From Oscillospiraceae bacterium (GTDB lineage: Bacteria > Bacillota > Clostridia > Oscillospirales > Ruminococcaceae): a DNA stretch of 59,168 bases. Numbering within the stretch: position 1 is the first letter of the stretch; each line of letters starts with the position of its first letter. Positions 52,432 through 59,168 of this stretch are shown one piece after another. The stretch spans positions 1 to 59,168 of the forward strand of contig JAUNJJ010000009.1 in assembly GCA_030533325.1 (NCBI GenBank). Direction: 5' to 3'. A model generated the notes under the pieces. The model was given only the letters and a program-made list of their open reading frames with translations. It did no database searches and was not told the origin of the DNA. A program made the translations under genes and the position numbers.

Positions 52432-52664
52432 TGACAAATATTTTAGCTTCTCCTCAGGCGATGGAAAATGCTTCATCGGAACTGAGAAAACGCAGCGAAG
52501 AGTGGATTTCGGAAGCGGAGAAAATTTCTTCTGAAAAACAGAGGGAAGAGATGATACAGTGCGGAAGAATAATAAAGGAGTATTCAGAGCTGCTTGAAAA
52601 AGTATGCAGTGAATACCGTGAATGTGAAAGCAGGATTTCTTCTGCTTCAGGTGGGATACTATGA
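52428..52664 (+). CDS. WXG100-like small helical protein A
   Basis: This 78-residue protein is predicted as two helices around a central turn, with Trp in RSEEWISEAEKISSEKQ and acidic/amphipathic flanks (IIKEYSELLEKVCSEYRECE). It lacks a strict WxG but has the size and layout of ESAT-6/WXG100 substrates. It is flanked by four-base overlaps on both sides with neighbours of the same kind. Confidence 0.55.
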   Translation: MMTNILASPQAMENASSELRKRSEEWISEAEKISSEKQREEMIQCGRIIKEYSELLEKVCSEYRECESRISSASGGIL

Positions 52665-52876
52665 ACGGATACGGAAATTTTGAGAGGATAATCAGCGAAC
52701 TTCAGCTGATAAATGATGAGATAAAAAAGAACTGGAAGTCGGAGGCTGCGAACCTTTTCTGCAGTTCATTTGACGATTCCATAAAGTATATAAAAAAGAA
52801 AACAGACAGTTTTCGTGAAACTCCGGAGGGAGCAGAAAATACACACAGGAGTGAACTTTCTGATTTTTCATTTTAA
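52661..52876 (+). CDS. WXG100-like small helical protein B
   Basis: This 71-residue protein has IKKNWKSEAANLFCSSFDDS, where WKSEAA corresponds to the WxGeAA turn of WXG100 proteins with Ser in place of Gly, a variant also seen in Firmicute substrates. Helix 1 is FERIISELQLINDEI and helix 2 SFDDSIKYIKKKTDSF. It is the best candidate secreted substrate of the EssC-like ATPase. It overlaps the previous gene by four bases. Confidence 0.65.
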   Translation: MNGYGNFERIISELQLINDEIKKNWKSEAANLFCSSFDDSIKYIKKKTDSFRETPEGAENTHRSELSDFSF

Positions 52877-52903
52877 CTGTCGTTCTGAGCAGGAAAGGAA
52901 TAT

Positions 52904-53308
52904 ATGAAAAGAATTAATTTTAACTGTTCTGATGCGGAAGAATGCATTTCCGGATTCAGAAGATTATCGGAATCTCTTCGCTCTGATGCGGATTCCATTC
53001 GACGTGCGGCAGCTGCCGGAGAGATATCAGAAAATTTTTCTGAAGCAGAAAAAATACTTTCTGAGGAGGCAGAGTTTGCGGAAGAGGCTGCTGTACTGAC
53101 AGAAAAGGCTGTGTCGGAATACGAAGAGACGGAGGAACGTGTGAAAACTCTCCTCAGAAAACACATTTTTCAACAGCACGGCGATGTCATTGTTGAAAAA
53201 GCAAAAGAATACGATGAAGGTGAACTGCTCTTTACCCATGCCCTTAAGCATGAGGACAAACTGAGCAGGCTTGTGATAAGTGAAATTTCAAAGGAGCAGA
53301 AGAGATGA
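52904..53308 (+). CDS. Helical T7SS-operon protein, possible substrate or partner
   Basis: This 134-residue, Ala/Glu-rich coiled-coil protein has, in the first half, CSDAEECISGFRRLSESLRS and EAEKILSEEAEFAEEAAVLT, and a distinct C-terminal part (HGDVIVEKAKEYDEGELLFT). No signal peptide. Its stop overlaps the start of the FHA protein gene. It might be a longer WXG-like substrate or an adaptor; I do not recognise it. AGGAAAGGAATAT upstream. Confidence 0.55.
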   Translation: MKRINFNCSDAEECISGFRRLSESLRSDADSIRRAAAAGEISENFSEAEKILSEEAEFAEEAAVLTEKAVSEYEETEERVKTLLRKHIFQQHGDVIVEKAKEYDEGELLFTHALKHEDKLSRLVISEISKEQKR

Positions 53309-54699
53309 GGAACAGGCTGATGGCTGCACTGGCTGCAGTGATAGTATTTTCTGCTCCGGTTACGGTGGGTGCGGCAGAGGGAAAAATAATTAAAAGCTGG
53401 TACAGTGAAAATCATTTTTCAGCTTTTTTAAAACTTCCTTATGATAACCTCAGCGTATCGGATATTAATGCAGGGGGAACAAAAACAGAATTAACCGATT
53501 TCAGGAAAACTGATGAGGGAGACCGGATACATACTTCAGTGCTGATCAGTCCCGGCGGGGAAAACCTGTCTTCCGGAATACTCAGAGAACTTCTTTCCCG
53601 GTCGGGAGAAAATGAACTGTTCAGACTTTTTTCATTCACAGGTGATGGAACAGAACAGCTTTGCACTCTTACATCAAATCAGATGAAAATACTGGATGCC
53701 GCCGAGAACACAGAACCAGTATCTGAACAGGCGGATTTGTACCAGTTACTTTCTGACTATCAGGAAAATTATCATAGTCCGGAAGAAAATGTTTTTGACC
53801 GTCTGATTGTATTTACTTCAAGTGCCGAAGTAAATCTTGCAGACACAAGACTAAAAGGCAGATGCAGTGATATTCAGGTGTATTTTATCGTTACTGACGG
53901 GGATATGCTGTATGAGAAAAATCTGACTTCTCTTGCCGGATGTCTGGGATACTGTTCAGTTTCTTCTGAGTCCGACTGCGAAAAAGCTGCACAGATGGCC
54001 TCTGATATGTCAGATATATATTTTCTCAGTACGGAGCTTAGCGATGAGGCTATAGGAACAGGCGGGGAAAAACGGATATCAATAAGCCTTCACGGTGATG
54101 AAGCTGATATTGCACTTGAAAAAACAGTTGATACCGGTGACAGAAGAAATGAAATAGCAGAAAAATCAGTAAGAAATCTTAAGACTCTCGTTGCCCTTGT
54201 TTCAGCCGCTGCCGTCGCCCTTGCCATTGCATTTGCTGTTTTGCTGAGAAAGAAAAAAAACTCTGTATCTCCGGAAAAAAACACCGCAGCGGAGCAGCCT
54301 CACGTTACCGTTCCCCTTGCCAGAAAAAACAGTTCGATAGGTACGATACTCAGCACGGTCTCAACCCGCATACTTTTCAGAGAAAATACAGAGCAGAAGA
54401 TTACACTTACCGAAACTGGAAATCCTCAGCATGTTATTGAGATCTCATCTGCAAAGGAAACTGTTATCGGACGCAATCAGTCGATGTCAGATGTGATTAT
54501 CTACAATGAGAGAAGTGTCTCCCAGAAGCACTGCCGTATTTTTTCAAGAAATTCAAAAATATATGTTGAAGACCTTGGTTCGCTTAACCACACCTATGTT
54601 GACGGAGAAGAAGTAACAGAGGAAACCGAGCTTTTCAGCGGTTCTGTTCTGAAAATAGGCCGTGTGGTATTTGATGTGAGGATTACACCTCTGATATAA
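53305..54699 (+). CDS. Exported membrane protein with VWA-like region and cytoplasmic FHA domain
   Basis: The protein has 464 residues: a signal peptide (1 to about 24), an extracytoplasmic part (25-290) with Rossmann-like strands suggestive of a von Willebrand A-like fold (HTSVLISPGGENLSSG, FDRLIVFTSSAEV, YFIVTDGD) but no clear MIDAS, one membrane helix (about 293-315), and a C-terminal FHA domain (about 365-460) with Arg390 in TVIGRNQSMSDVII, SVSQKHCRIF and NHTYVDGEEV. The FHA would bind a phospho-threonine partner inside the cell. Last gene of the operon; may be the membrane scaffold replacing EssB. Confidence 0.75.
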   Translation: MRNRLMAALAAVIVFSAPVTVGAAEGKIIKSWYSENHFSAFLKLPYDNLSVSDINAGGTKTELTDFRKTDEGDRIHTSVLISPGGENLSSGILRELLSRSGENELFRLFSFTGDGTEQLCTLTSNQMKILDAAENTEPVSEQADLYQLLSDYQENYHSPEENVFDRLIVFTSSAEVNLADTRLKGRCSDIQVYFIVTDGDMLYEKNLTSLAGCLGYCSVSSESDCEKAAQMASDMSDIYFLSTELSDEAIGTGGEKRISISLHGDEADIALEKTVDTGDRRNEIAEKSVRNLKTLVALVSAAAVALAIAFAVLLRKKKNSVSPEKNTAAEQPHVTVPLARKNSSIGTILSTVSTRILFRENTEQKITLTETGNPQHVIEISSAKETVIGRNQSMSDVIIYNERSVSQKHCRIFSRNSKIYVEDLGSLNHTYVDGEEVTEETELFSGSVLKIGRVVFDVRITPLI

Positions 54700-54771
54700 C
54701 GAGGGAGAAATTTGGGTTTAAAACTAATAGTAAATGAAAAATTCTTTTTTGTAAAATATAAATGAAATGCA

Positions 54772-54810
54772 AATTGCACTGTAAGTCTTTGGATTACAGT
54801 GCAATTGTTT
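54772..54810 (+). terminator. Intrinsic terminator of the T7SS-like operon
   Basis: Perfect 13-base arms AATTGCACTGTAA/TTACAGTGCAATT (54772-54784, 54794-54806), then GTTTTG. Confidence 0.85.
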
Positions 54811-54812
54811 TG

Positions 54813-54842
54813 TTGATATATTGTATTGACTTGTGTTATAAT
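54813..54842 (+). promoter_or_regulatory. Promoter of the DUF4869-TOPRIM gene pair
   Basis: TTGATA (54813-54818), 18 bases, and an extended -10 TGTTATAAT with TATAAT at 54837-54842. Confidence 0.5.
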
Positions 54843-55013
54843 TATAATAGGATAAACTTCCGAAACCTATTGTACTTATGAGTATGACAAAGTAATTAAG
54901 TGCTGTGTAAATGTAAAGCGGGTTATTACATTGTATTCTGCACATAATAAAACAGCATTTACTGTACCGGACTTAATGAAGATTATAATTTTAAGCAGCA
55001 GAGAGGAAATCAA

Positions 55014-55469
55014 ATGTTACGAGTATATTTTGGCGACAAGGAAAATGCTATATATAATACTTCTGTATATTTCAGGCATCGTTATCTGGACAGCTGGATA
55101 ACGGAACAGTTTTCAAAAGATATTATAGCTGATATTGATAAATCAGAAGTAATAAACAGCAGCACTATATCCAGCCCTGTTTTAGGCAGTATTTCACCGC
55201 TGCAGCTTTCAGGCGGAGTTAAAGCACTAATGCTGATGAAACATTTTCCGGGTAAAGTATTTAATGCTTCAAACTGTGGAGATAACTGTGCTAAATGGAT
55301 TTTAGAACTTGGTAAATCACAGAACTTTACAATTAATTTATTTCATGTTATGGATTTTGGTTCAGATGAATTTGAGATAAGGGTATTAAATGATAAAAAA
55401 CTTATTGTTCATAATATGGAAGAATTTCTTGAAGCCGGAGTAAAATATCTGAGGGAGAATAAATCATGA
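55014..55469 (+). CDS. DUF4869 domain-containing protein
   Basis: This 151-residue soluble protein has MLRVYFGDKENAIYNTSVYF, DSWITEQFSKDIIADIDKS, SPVLGSISPLQLSGGVKALM and NASNCGDNCAKWILELG, the recognisable DUF4869 sequence pattern. Function is unknown. It overlaps the following P-loop protein gene by four bases (ATGA), so the two are made together. GAGAGGAAATCAA precedes the ATG. From context, the pair may form a two-component system with the partner's nuclease-like domain. Confidence 0.8.
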   Translation: MLRVYFGDKENAIYNTSVYFRHRYLDSWITEQFSKDIIADIDKSEVINSSTISSPVLGSISPLQLSGGVKALMLMKHFPGKVFNASNCGDNCAKWILELGKSQNFTINLFHVMDFGSDEFEIRVLNDKKLIVHNMEEFLEAGVKYLRENKS

Positions 55470-56437
55470 ATGGGATAGTGTCTGTTACAGTAAAGGATAT
55501 CCGAAATGCATATAACTTTCAGCTTAAACGTAACATTACAATTCTTTCCGGAGAGAGCGGCAGAGGAAAAACAACTTTGTATGATATGATTTATGACTAT
55601 AACCGATATGGAAAGGAAAGCGGTATAAAAGTTGTTTGTGACAGAGATGTAATTGCGATAGATGGTAATGAGTGGCAGGAGAAAATTGATAAAATCAAAA
55701 ACTCTGTTATTGTGATAGATGAAGATAACAGCTTCATAAGAAGTAAAGATTTTGCCAAAATCGTTGACGGTAACAGTGATTATTTTCTGCTTATTACACG
55801 TGCCTACTTAAGCACTCTTCCGGTTAGTGTAGATGAAATTTATGAAATATCAGGAAACAAGAATAAAAAATTTATTCCCGCATATACGGCTGTAAATCGT
55901 ATGTATAATGATCCAAAACAGAGTGCTTTACCATTCAGGCCGGAGGTAATAATTACAGAAGACAGTAAGTCCGGATATCAGTTTTTCAGTGCTTTGACTT
56001 CTGGAAAAGGGATTGAGTGTATTTCAGCTAATGGTAAATCAAATATAATAAAGAAACTTTTAGAGAATAGGGGAAGAAAGGTTCTGATTATAGCTGATGG
56101 TGCTGCATTCGGAACGGAAATCAGAGAAATTGTACAGACACAAAATATGTCTCCGAACAATATAGCGATTTTTCTTCCTGAATCATTTGAATGGTTAATT
56201 CTTAAATCCGGACTCGTTAATGATCCTGAATGGGAAAAAGTGATTCATCCTGAAAAGTATGTTTACAGTGAAAAATTCATTAGCTGGGAAAGATACTTTA
56301 CATATTTACTTGTGGATGTTACAAAAGACAGGGAATTTCAGCGTTATCCATCTACCAAAAGTGAGCTGCCTGAATTTTATACTCATGATAATTCTATTAA
56401 GAAGATTAGAAAGATTATGTCGGAAGTTGATATATGA
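55466..56437 (+). CDS. Short P-loop ATPase with TOPRIM-like C-terminal domain (OLD-like)
   Basis: The protein has 323 residues. Walker A is GESGRGKT at 29-36 and Walker B VIVIDED at 81-87, with a following FLLITRA strand like a sensor. The ATPase part is only about 145 residues and has no ABC signature or long coiled-coil. Residues about 158-260 follow the TOPRIM order: EVIITEDSKSGYQFF (acidic E165/D166), KVLIIADGAAFG (D211) and IAIFLPESFEWLILKSG, like the LP...E(N/W)(Y/L)L end of OLD nucleases. I infer an OLD-related nuclease or effector with a minimal ATPase. Gene pair with DUF4869. Confidence 0.6.
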   Translation: MNGIVSVTVKDIRNAYNFQLKRNITILSGESGRGKTTLYDMIYDYNRYGKESGIKVVCDRDVIAIDGNEWQEKIDKIKNSVIVIDEDNSFIRSKDFAKIVDGNSDYFLLITRAYLSTLPVSVDEIYEISGNKNKKFIPAYTAVNRMYNDPKQSALPFRPEVIITEDSKSGYQFFSALTSGKGIECISANGKSNIIKKLLENRGRKVLIIADGAAFGTEIREIVQTQNMSPNNIAIFLPESFEWLILKSGLVNDPEWEKVIHPEKYVYSEKFISWERYFTYLLVDVTKDREFQRYPSTKSELPEFYTHDNSIKKIRKIMSEVDI

Positions 56438-56571
56438 TACTTCGTTGAATTGTAAAATTATAATACGTTTTTACTGAACATGATTTCAAGAAGTTTGAAG
56501 ATCAAAAGATAGAAAAACCGTTAATTTTAACAATTTATTTCTGAATTTAAAGTTTGAATTTATGAAATTAC

Positions 56572-56600
56572 TTGACATTTCAAATGTGATATGATATACT
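56572..56600 (+). promoter_or_regulatory. Promoter upstream of the ExbB-like operon
   Basis: Perfect TTGACA (56572-56577), 17 bases, TATACT (56595-56600). Expected start near 56607. Confidence 0.7.
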
Positions 56601-56606
56601 TAAATT

Positions 56607-56724
56607 ATTGATTATGATTTTGGGACATTTTAATATCAAAGAAACTATATCGACTGTGGGGATTTGTCAAATAGTTTTAAAATTTAGAATCTACACCGCA
56701 GGTATTGTTACTTGCGGTGTTTTT
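56607..56724 (+). ncRNA. Candidate small RNA or attenuated leader before the ExbB-like gene
   Basis: A promoter and an intrinsic-terminator-like hairpin (56693-56704/56709-56720, followed by TTTT) bracket about 118 bases with no ORF of note. The hairpin ends about 10 bases before the GGAGG of the next gene. Either a free-standing RNA is made, or read-through is regulated. No known riboswitch is recognised. Confidence 0.4.
56693..56724 (+). terminator. Terminator-like hairpin ahead of the ExbB-like gene
   Basis: Arms ACACCGCAGGTA/TACTTGCGGTGT (12 bases, one G-U), loop TTGT, then TTTT. Confidence 0.75.
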
Positions 56725-56746
56725 ATTTAATGGAGGAAAAATTATT

Positions 56747-57283
56747 ATGAATGGATTAGTAAGTTTTATTGACAAGTATGGTGTTTCTGTAATTTTAGTA
56801 TTTGGAGTAGCTGTTCTTTTCGGATTGATATTCATTGGAGTGAGGTTGAAAAAAGTATACGATAAACTAAAAGATGGGAGGATAACTGGAGAGATACGAA
56901 TTTCAGCGAATACTCCTCCGGAAAAAGCTAAGGAAATGCTTGAGAAACTTCAAAAAGAAAGTAATACAAATGGTCGTGAATCTATAAAGGAAGTTAAATC
57001 AATCTTTAATTCTCTTTGCGTTTGGCATACAATTTGTGCTGTATCAATTTCAATCTTTCCATTATTAGGTGTATTAGGTACAGTTGCTGGATTGATTTTA
57101 TCAGTAAATGCAGAAGGCAGCGATGTTTTAAATTCTCTTGATGTTGCTCTTGAAACGACATTTTATGGACTTCTTTTTGCGATTATTCTAAAATTTATAG
57201 ATACTTTATGTCCATCAATGTTAATAGACCGGATTGATGTTGCAATAGATAAAATCGAAAGCGATAACGAAGGTTCTGTATAA
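56747..57283 (+). CDS. MotA/TolQ/ExbB-family proton channel protein
   Basis: The protein has 178 residues from the ATG at 56747 (TGGAGGAAAAATTATT upstream). Helix 1 is at 11-33, helix 2 at about 92-120 and helix 3 at about 133-155. The pore signature is FPLLGVLGTVAGLILSV, matching the GLLGTVxGI of ExbB/TolQ, followed by ALETTFYGLLFAIILKF, the usual third helix. ExbB pentamers with ExbD dimers conduct ions to power mechanical work at the membrane. An ExbD-like gene follows after 32 bases. The short cytoplasmic regions exclude a ZorA-type long tail. Confidence 0.88.
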   Translation: MNGLVSFIDKYGVSVILVFGVAVLFGLIFIGVRLKKVYDKLKDGRITGEIRISANTPPEKAKEMLEKLQKESNTNGRESIKEVKSIFNSLCVWHTICAVSISIFPLLGVLGTVAGLILSVNAEGSDVLNSLDVALETTFYGLLFAIILKFIDTLCPSMLIDRIDVAIDKIESDNEGSV

Positions 57284-57315
57284 TATACCATTTGATTTAT
57301 ACGGAGGAATTCTAA

Positions 57316-57861
57316 ATGAAAAGACGTAGAAGTAGGAAAATTGATATAGCAATAGATTTAACCTCTCTGTTAGACGTTATTTTTATATTGCTATTAGTAT
57401 TGATGATTAGTCATAACAATGATTATAATGCACGTATTGAAGCAAATCAAAAGATTGTTGATGAAGCAGAACTTACTATCGATGTATATAACGATATTAT
57501 TGATACATTGGACAACATAGGCAATTCGGTGTATACCATTTCATTGACCGCTAGATTTGACGAAAACCAGATTCATAATAGAACCATTGCGATTTTATGT
57601 CCTAATGAAAATTTGAAAGAGATTGAGATGATTGGTGCAAATGTTGACAATCCAATATCAGAATTGACGAATTATCTCGAAAGTTATATTGAGAAATATT
57701 CAGATATACCTGTTATTTTATCTCTTAATCCTGATGAAGATAAAATACTTTACAGGGATCATTTAGCATTAAAAAAAGTAGTTGATGAATTATCTGGTAA
57801 ATATGAAAATGTATTCGTAAAAAGAGTAAACGCCAATAATATTGATGAGGTGAGCGAATGA
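57316..57861 (+). CDS. ExbD/TolR-family protein
   Basis: This 181-residue protein has a basic N-terminus (MKRRRSRKIDIA) then IDLTSLLDVIFILLLVLM, where Asp20 sits at the proton-carrying position of ExbD/TolR (usual form TPLIDVVFLLLIFF). After the helix a coiled-coil of about 45 residues precedes an extracytoplasmic ExbD-fold domain (IPVILSLNPDEDKILYRDHL, VVDELSGKYENVFVK). It should form the rotor/stator partner of the ExbB-like protein. The stop overlaps the next start (GAATGA). Confidence 0.85.
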   Translation: MKRRRSRKIDIAIDLTSLLDVIFILLLVLMISHNNDYNARIEANQKIVDEAELTIDVYNDIIDTLDNIGNSVYTISLTARFDENQIHNRTIAILCPNENLKEIEMIGANVDNPISELTNYLESYIEKYSDIPVILSLNPDEDKILYRDHLALKKVVDELSGKYENVFVKRVNANNIDEVSE

Positions 57862-58433
57862 TTGCCACATTATTGATTATAATAGGATTCATTTCTGGAA
57901 TTTTCGGTATTTGGCTTGTTTTTAGGACTTTGATTTCTCCTTTTAAAAAAGAAATGAAAGAAATGGACGGAGAACAGTTGGTTAATGAATCAAGAACAGC
58001 TGAAGAAAGTTTGCATAAGAAACGAATAAAACATGTGAAGATTGGTACATTATTTGTTTTAACAGGTGTTATTACTGTTTTAATAGGTTGGTATATAGGT
58101 AGAGCAGCCAGAGGCGATGACTTTTGGTTACATAAGTTGCTTTTCCCGAATAATAATAAGCCTGGTATTTCGGATAAACTTGATGAAGAAGGAAACTATA
58201 TTGCTAAGGATGGTTTATCTTATTCATATTATATAATTATAAAAGGAACGGAGTATTATTTTTGCGGAACAAAATTTGATGATATAGAATCATTAAAAGA
58301 AGAATTAGAGAATATTTCGAGTGAGAATACAGTTATTATTATAGATAGTTATGCAATTGAATCAAATGTCAATCAAATTGTTGACTTACTTGAAACTGAT
58401 ATGGGGTTAAAATATGAAATTGAACAAGAATAA
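57858..58433 (+). CDS. Membrane protein with ExbD-like extracytoplasmic domain
   Basis: This 191-residue protein has two helices: 2-24 (ATLLIIIGFISGIFGIWLVF) and about 54-75 (IGTLFVLTGVITVLIGWYIG). Its C-terminal part (about 117-191) has YYIIIKGTEYYFCGTKFDDI, then NTVIIIDSYAIESNVNQIVD and LLETDMGLKYEIE, which follows the strand-helix order of ExbD/TolR periplasmic domains, although the membrane part is unrelated. Four-base overlap with the ExbD-like gene and 20-base overlap with the next mark one operon. Family not recognised as a whole. Confidence 0.6.
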   Translation: MIATLLIIIGFISGIFGIWLVFRTLISPFKKEMKEMDGEQLVNESRTAEESLHKKRIKHVKIGTLFVLTGVITVLIGWYIGRAARGDDFWLHKLLFPNNNKPGISDKLDEEGNYIAKDGLSYSYYIIIKGTEYYFCGTKFDDIESLKEELENISSENTVIIIDSYAIESNVNQIVDLLETDMGLKYEIEQE

Positions 58434-58899
58434 AATTATTATAATTTCAGCTTCCTTTGTATATTGTTTATCACTTTGTTCATTTGGCTCTAAAAAGGTT
58501 GAACTACTTGATAATGGGAAATTGATAGATTTTGAAAGGGCAATTACATTAACTCATCCAGGTGCTGAAACAAATGAAACTGTAAATACCGGAGAACCGT
58601 TACCTTATTTACCTGAGGTAACAGGTACTGGAGCTGTTACAAGTGTTACAGAATTTAATGAAAGTAAAAATGAAATTATTTATATTAGAGTTAATAACGA
58701 GCAGATATTTTATCAGGATAAAGTAGTTAGTGCTGAAAGTCTTAAAAACAAAATCATTGATAATAACAGAGAAAAGGTTGAATTTAGTGTTTCTGATGAC
58801 TATGCTGAATATCATGTACTGATGAATGTTATTGATTTAACAGAAAAGTTAAGAAAAGATTATAATGTAGTAGTTCATTATGATTTTGAATTGGGGTGA
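58414..58899 (+). CDS. Exported or lipoprotein-like protein with ExbD-like domain
   Basis: The 161-residue protein has an N-terminal signal-like helix (KIIIISASFVYCLSLC) ending in LCSFGSKK, an atypical lipobox because Leu precedes the Cys. After a Thr/Gly/Pro-rich linker, EIIYIRVNNEQIFYQDKVVS, KVEFSVSDDYAEYHVLMNVI and YNVVVHYDFE give the ExbD-fold pattern (the Y-H-V segment before the last helix is typical). It is the third successive gene with such a domain, overlapping its predecessor. Confidence 0.6.
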   Translation: MKLNKNKIIIISASFVYCLSLCSFGSKKVELLDNGKLIDFERAITLTHPGAETNETVNTGEPLPYLPEVTGTGAVTSVTEFNESKNEIIYIRVNNEQIFYQDKVVSAESLKNKIIDNNREKVEFSVSDDYAEYHVLMNVIDLTEKLRKDYNVVVHYDFELG

Positions 58900-58903
58900 G
58901 TTT

Positions 58904-59168
58904 ATGAATAATAGAAACAAGTATGTTACGGTTATCTTGCTTTTAATTTTAGGAATTCAATTATGTGGATGGGGTAAAAAAAATGTTACTGTTGATACTT
59001 CAATTCATCATGTATATAAGTCAGTAGACATTAACACCTTTATTAAAGATAATAATGCGGACGTAGATTATGCAAAGGAAAAATATAATGATCAGTATTT
59101 ATTAATTTCAGGTATTTTAAAATCTTACGATACTAAAAAGAGAACACTTACTATAGTAAATGACTTAG
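58904..59168 (+). CDS. Lipoprotein-like protein with tRNA_anti-like OB-fold start (3' truncated by window edge)
   Basis: The ATG at 58904 follows GGGGTGAGTTT, five bases after the previous stop. The visible 88 residues have a signal helix with the same LCGWGKK end as the upstream protein's LCSFGSKK, then VDINTFIKDNNADVDYAKEK and YNDQYLLISGILKSYDTKKR, which matches the start of the small OB-fold domain called tRNA_anti-like (DIxxxxxDYxxNEVxAxxxYxGKxxxVxGxV). These domains occur in lipoproteins of unknown function. The gene runs off the right end. Confidence 0.65.
   Translation, partial: MNNRNKYVTVILLLILGIQLCGWGKKNVTVDTSIHHVYKSVDINTFIKDNNADVDYAKEKYNDQYLLISGILKSYDTKKRTLTIVNDL

Larger units (their letters stand above)
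54700..55013 (+). other. Intergenic region before the DUF4869 gene
   Basis: It holds the operon terminator (54772-54810), a promoter (54813-54842) and then about 170 AT-rich bases of leader with no obvious structure or ORF. Confidence 0.6.
56438..56746 (+). other. Intergenic region before the ExbB-like gene
   Basis: The first 130 bases are AT-rich with nothing recognisable. Then follow a promoter (56572-56600) and a leader of about 140 bases ending in a terminator-like hairpin (56693-56724). Confidence 0.6.

Noticed and set aside
56747-57861. Zorya defence system (ZorA/ZorB)
   Set aside because: The ExbB-like protein has 178 residues without the long coiled-coil tail of ZorA, the partner lacks an OmpA-like domain, and no ZorC/D/E is seen in the window.
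1-59168. CRISPR arrays, tRNA and rRNA genes, complete insertion sequences
   Set aside because: None was seen by eye: no regularly spaced repeats, no cloverleaf-like segment in the gaps, and no intact transposase gene. A tRNAscan or CRISPR search was not possible.

Overview
The window (about 59 kb, AT-rich) looks like a chromosomal segment of a cellulolytic Firmicute close to Ruminococcus, most like R. flavefaciens. The reasons are three exported proteins carrying type-I dockerin modules, including a GH74 xyloglucanase and a multimodular GH43/CE1 enzyme, dense low-GC Firmicute gene order, the four-cysteine (zinc) forms of S14 and L36, and BspA-type leucine-rich repeats. The species is an inference; no rRNA gene is present.

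Layout. (1) 1-3.7 kb: the tail of an AgrB-like peptidase, a small exported Cys-containing protein, and a two-permease/one-ATPase MacB-type ABC transporter. (2) 3.9-6.7 kb: a dockerin protein, a broken AAA ATPase gene, a DUF975 membrane protein and mscL on the minus strand. (3) 6.8-22.8 kb: the complete S10-spc-alpha ribosomal super-operon from rpsJ to rplQ with secY, adk, map, a KOW protein, infA and rpoA. It is preceded by a consensus promoter and a long leader with a terminator-like hairpin. (4) 22.9-26.9 kb: a two-component system and a Na/phosphate cotransporter-PhoU fusion. (5) 27-29.8 kb: GH74 xyloglucanase with two LacI/CcpA-like operators around its promoter. (6) 30-35.4 kb: PadR with a self-operator, then two copies of an ECF sigma/anti-sigma cassette separated by a leucine-rich-repeat surface protein. 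(7) 35.5-42.8 kb: proC, SpoIIM-like and DUF624 membrane proteins, rpsO-pnp with leader RNA structures, a PHP phosphoesterase, a TSCPD protein and a GNAT. (8) 43-46 kb: the GH43-CBM6-CBM22-dockerin-CE1 enzyme on the minus strand and a remnant of an Rpn-type nuclease. (9) 46.7-54.7 kb: a type VII secretion-like operon: EssC-like FHA/FtsK ATPase, LytTR regulator, YukD-like ubiquitin-fold protein, small WXG-like helical proteins and an exported FHA protein. It has no recognisable EssB or EsaA. (10) 55-59.2 kb: a DUF4869 gene overlapping a short P-loop/TOPRIM-like protein gene, then an ExbB/ExbD-like ion-channel operon with further ExbD-fold and lipoprotein-like members, running off the window.

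The housekeeping regions are conventional. The unusual biology lies in the accessory blocks: the near-identical duplicated ECF cassette with diverging ectodomains, the stripped-down T7SS, and the DUF4869-TOPRIM and ExbBD-like operons at the right end. The last two are candidates for undescribed, possibly defensive, systems. All assignments come from reading the sequence; no database search was run.
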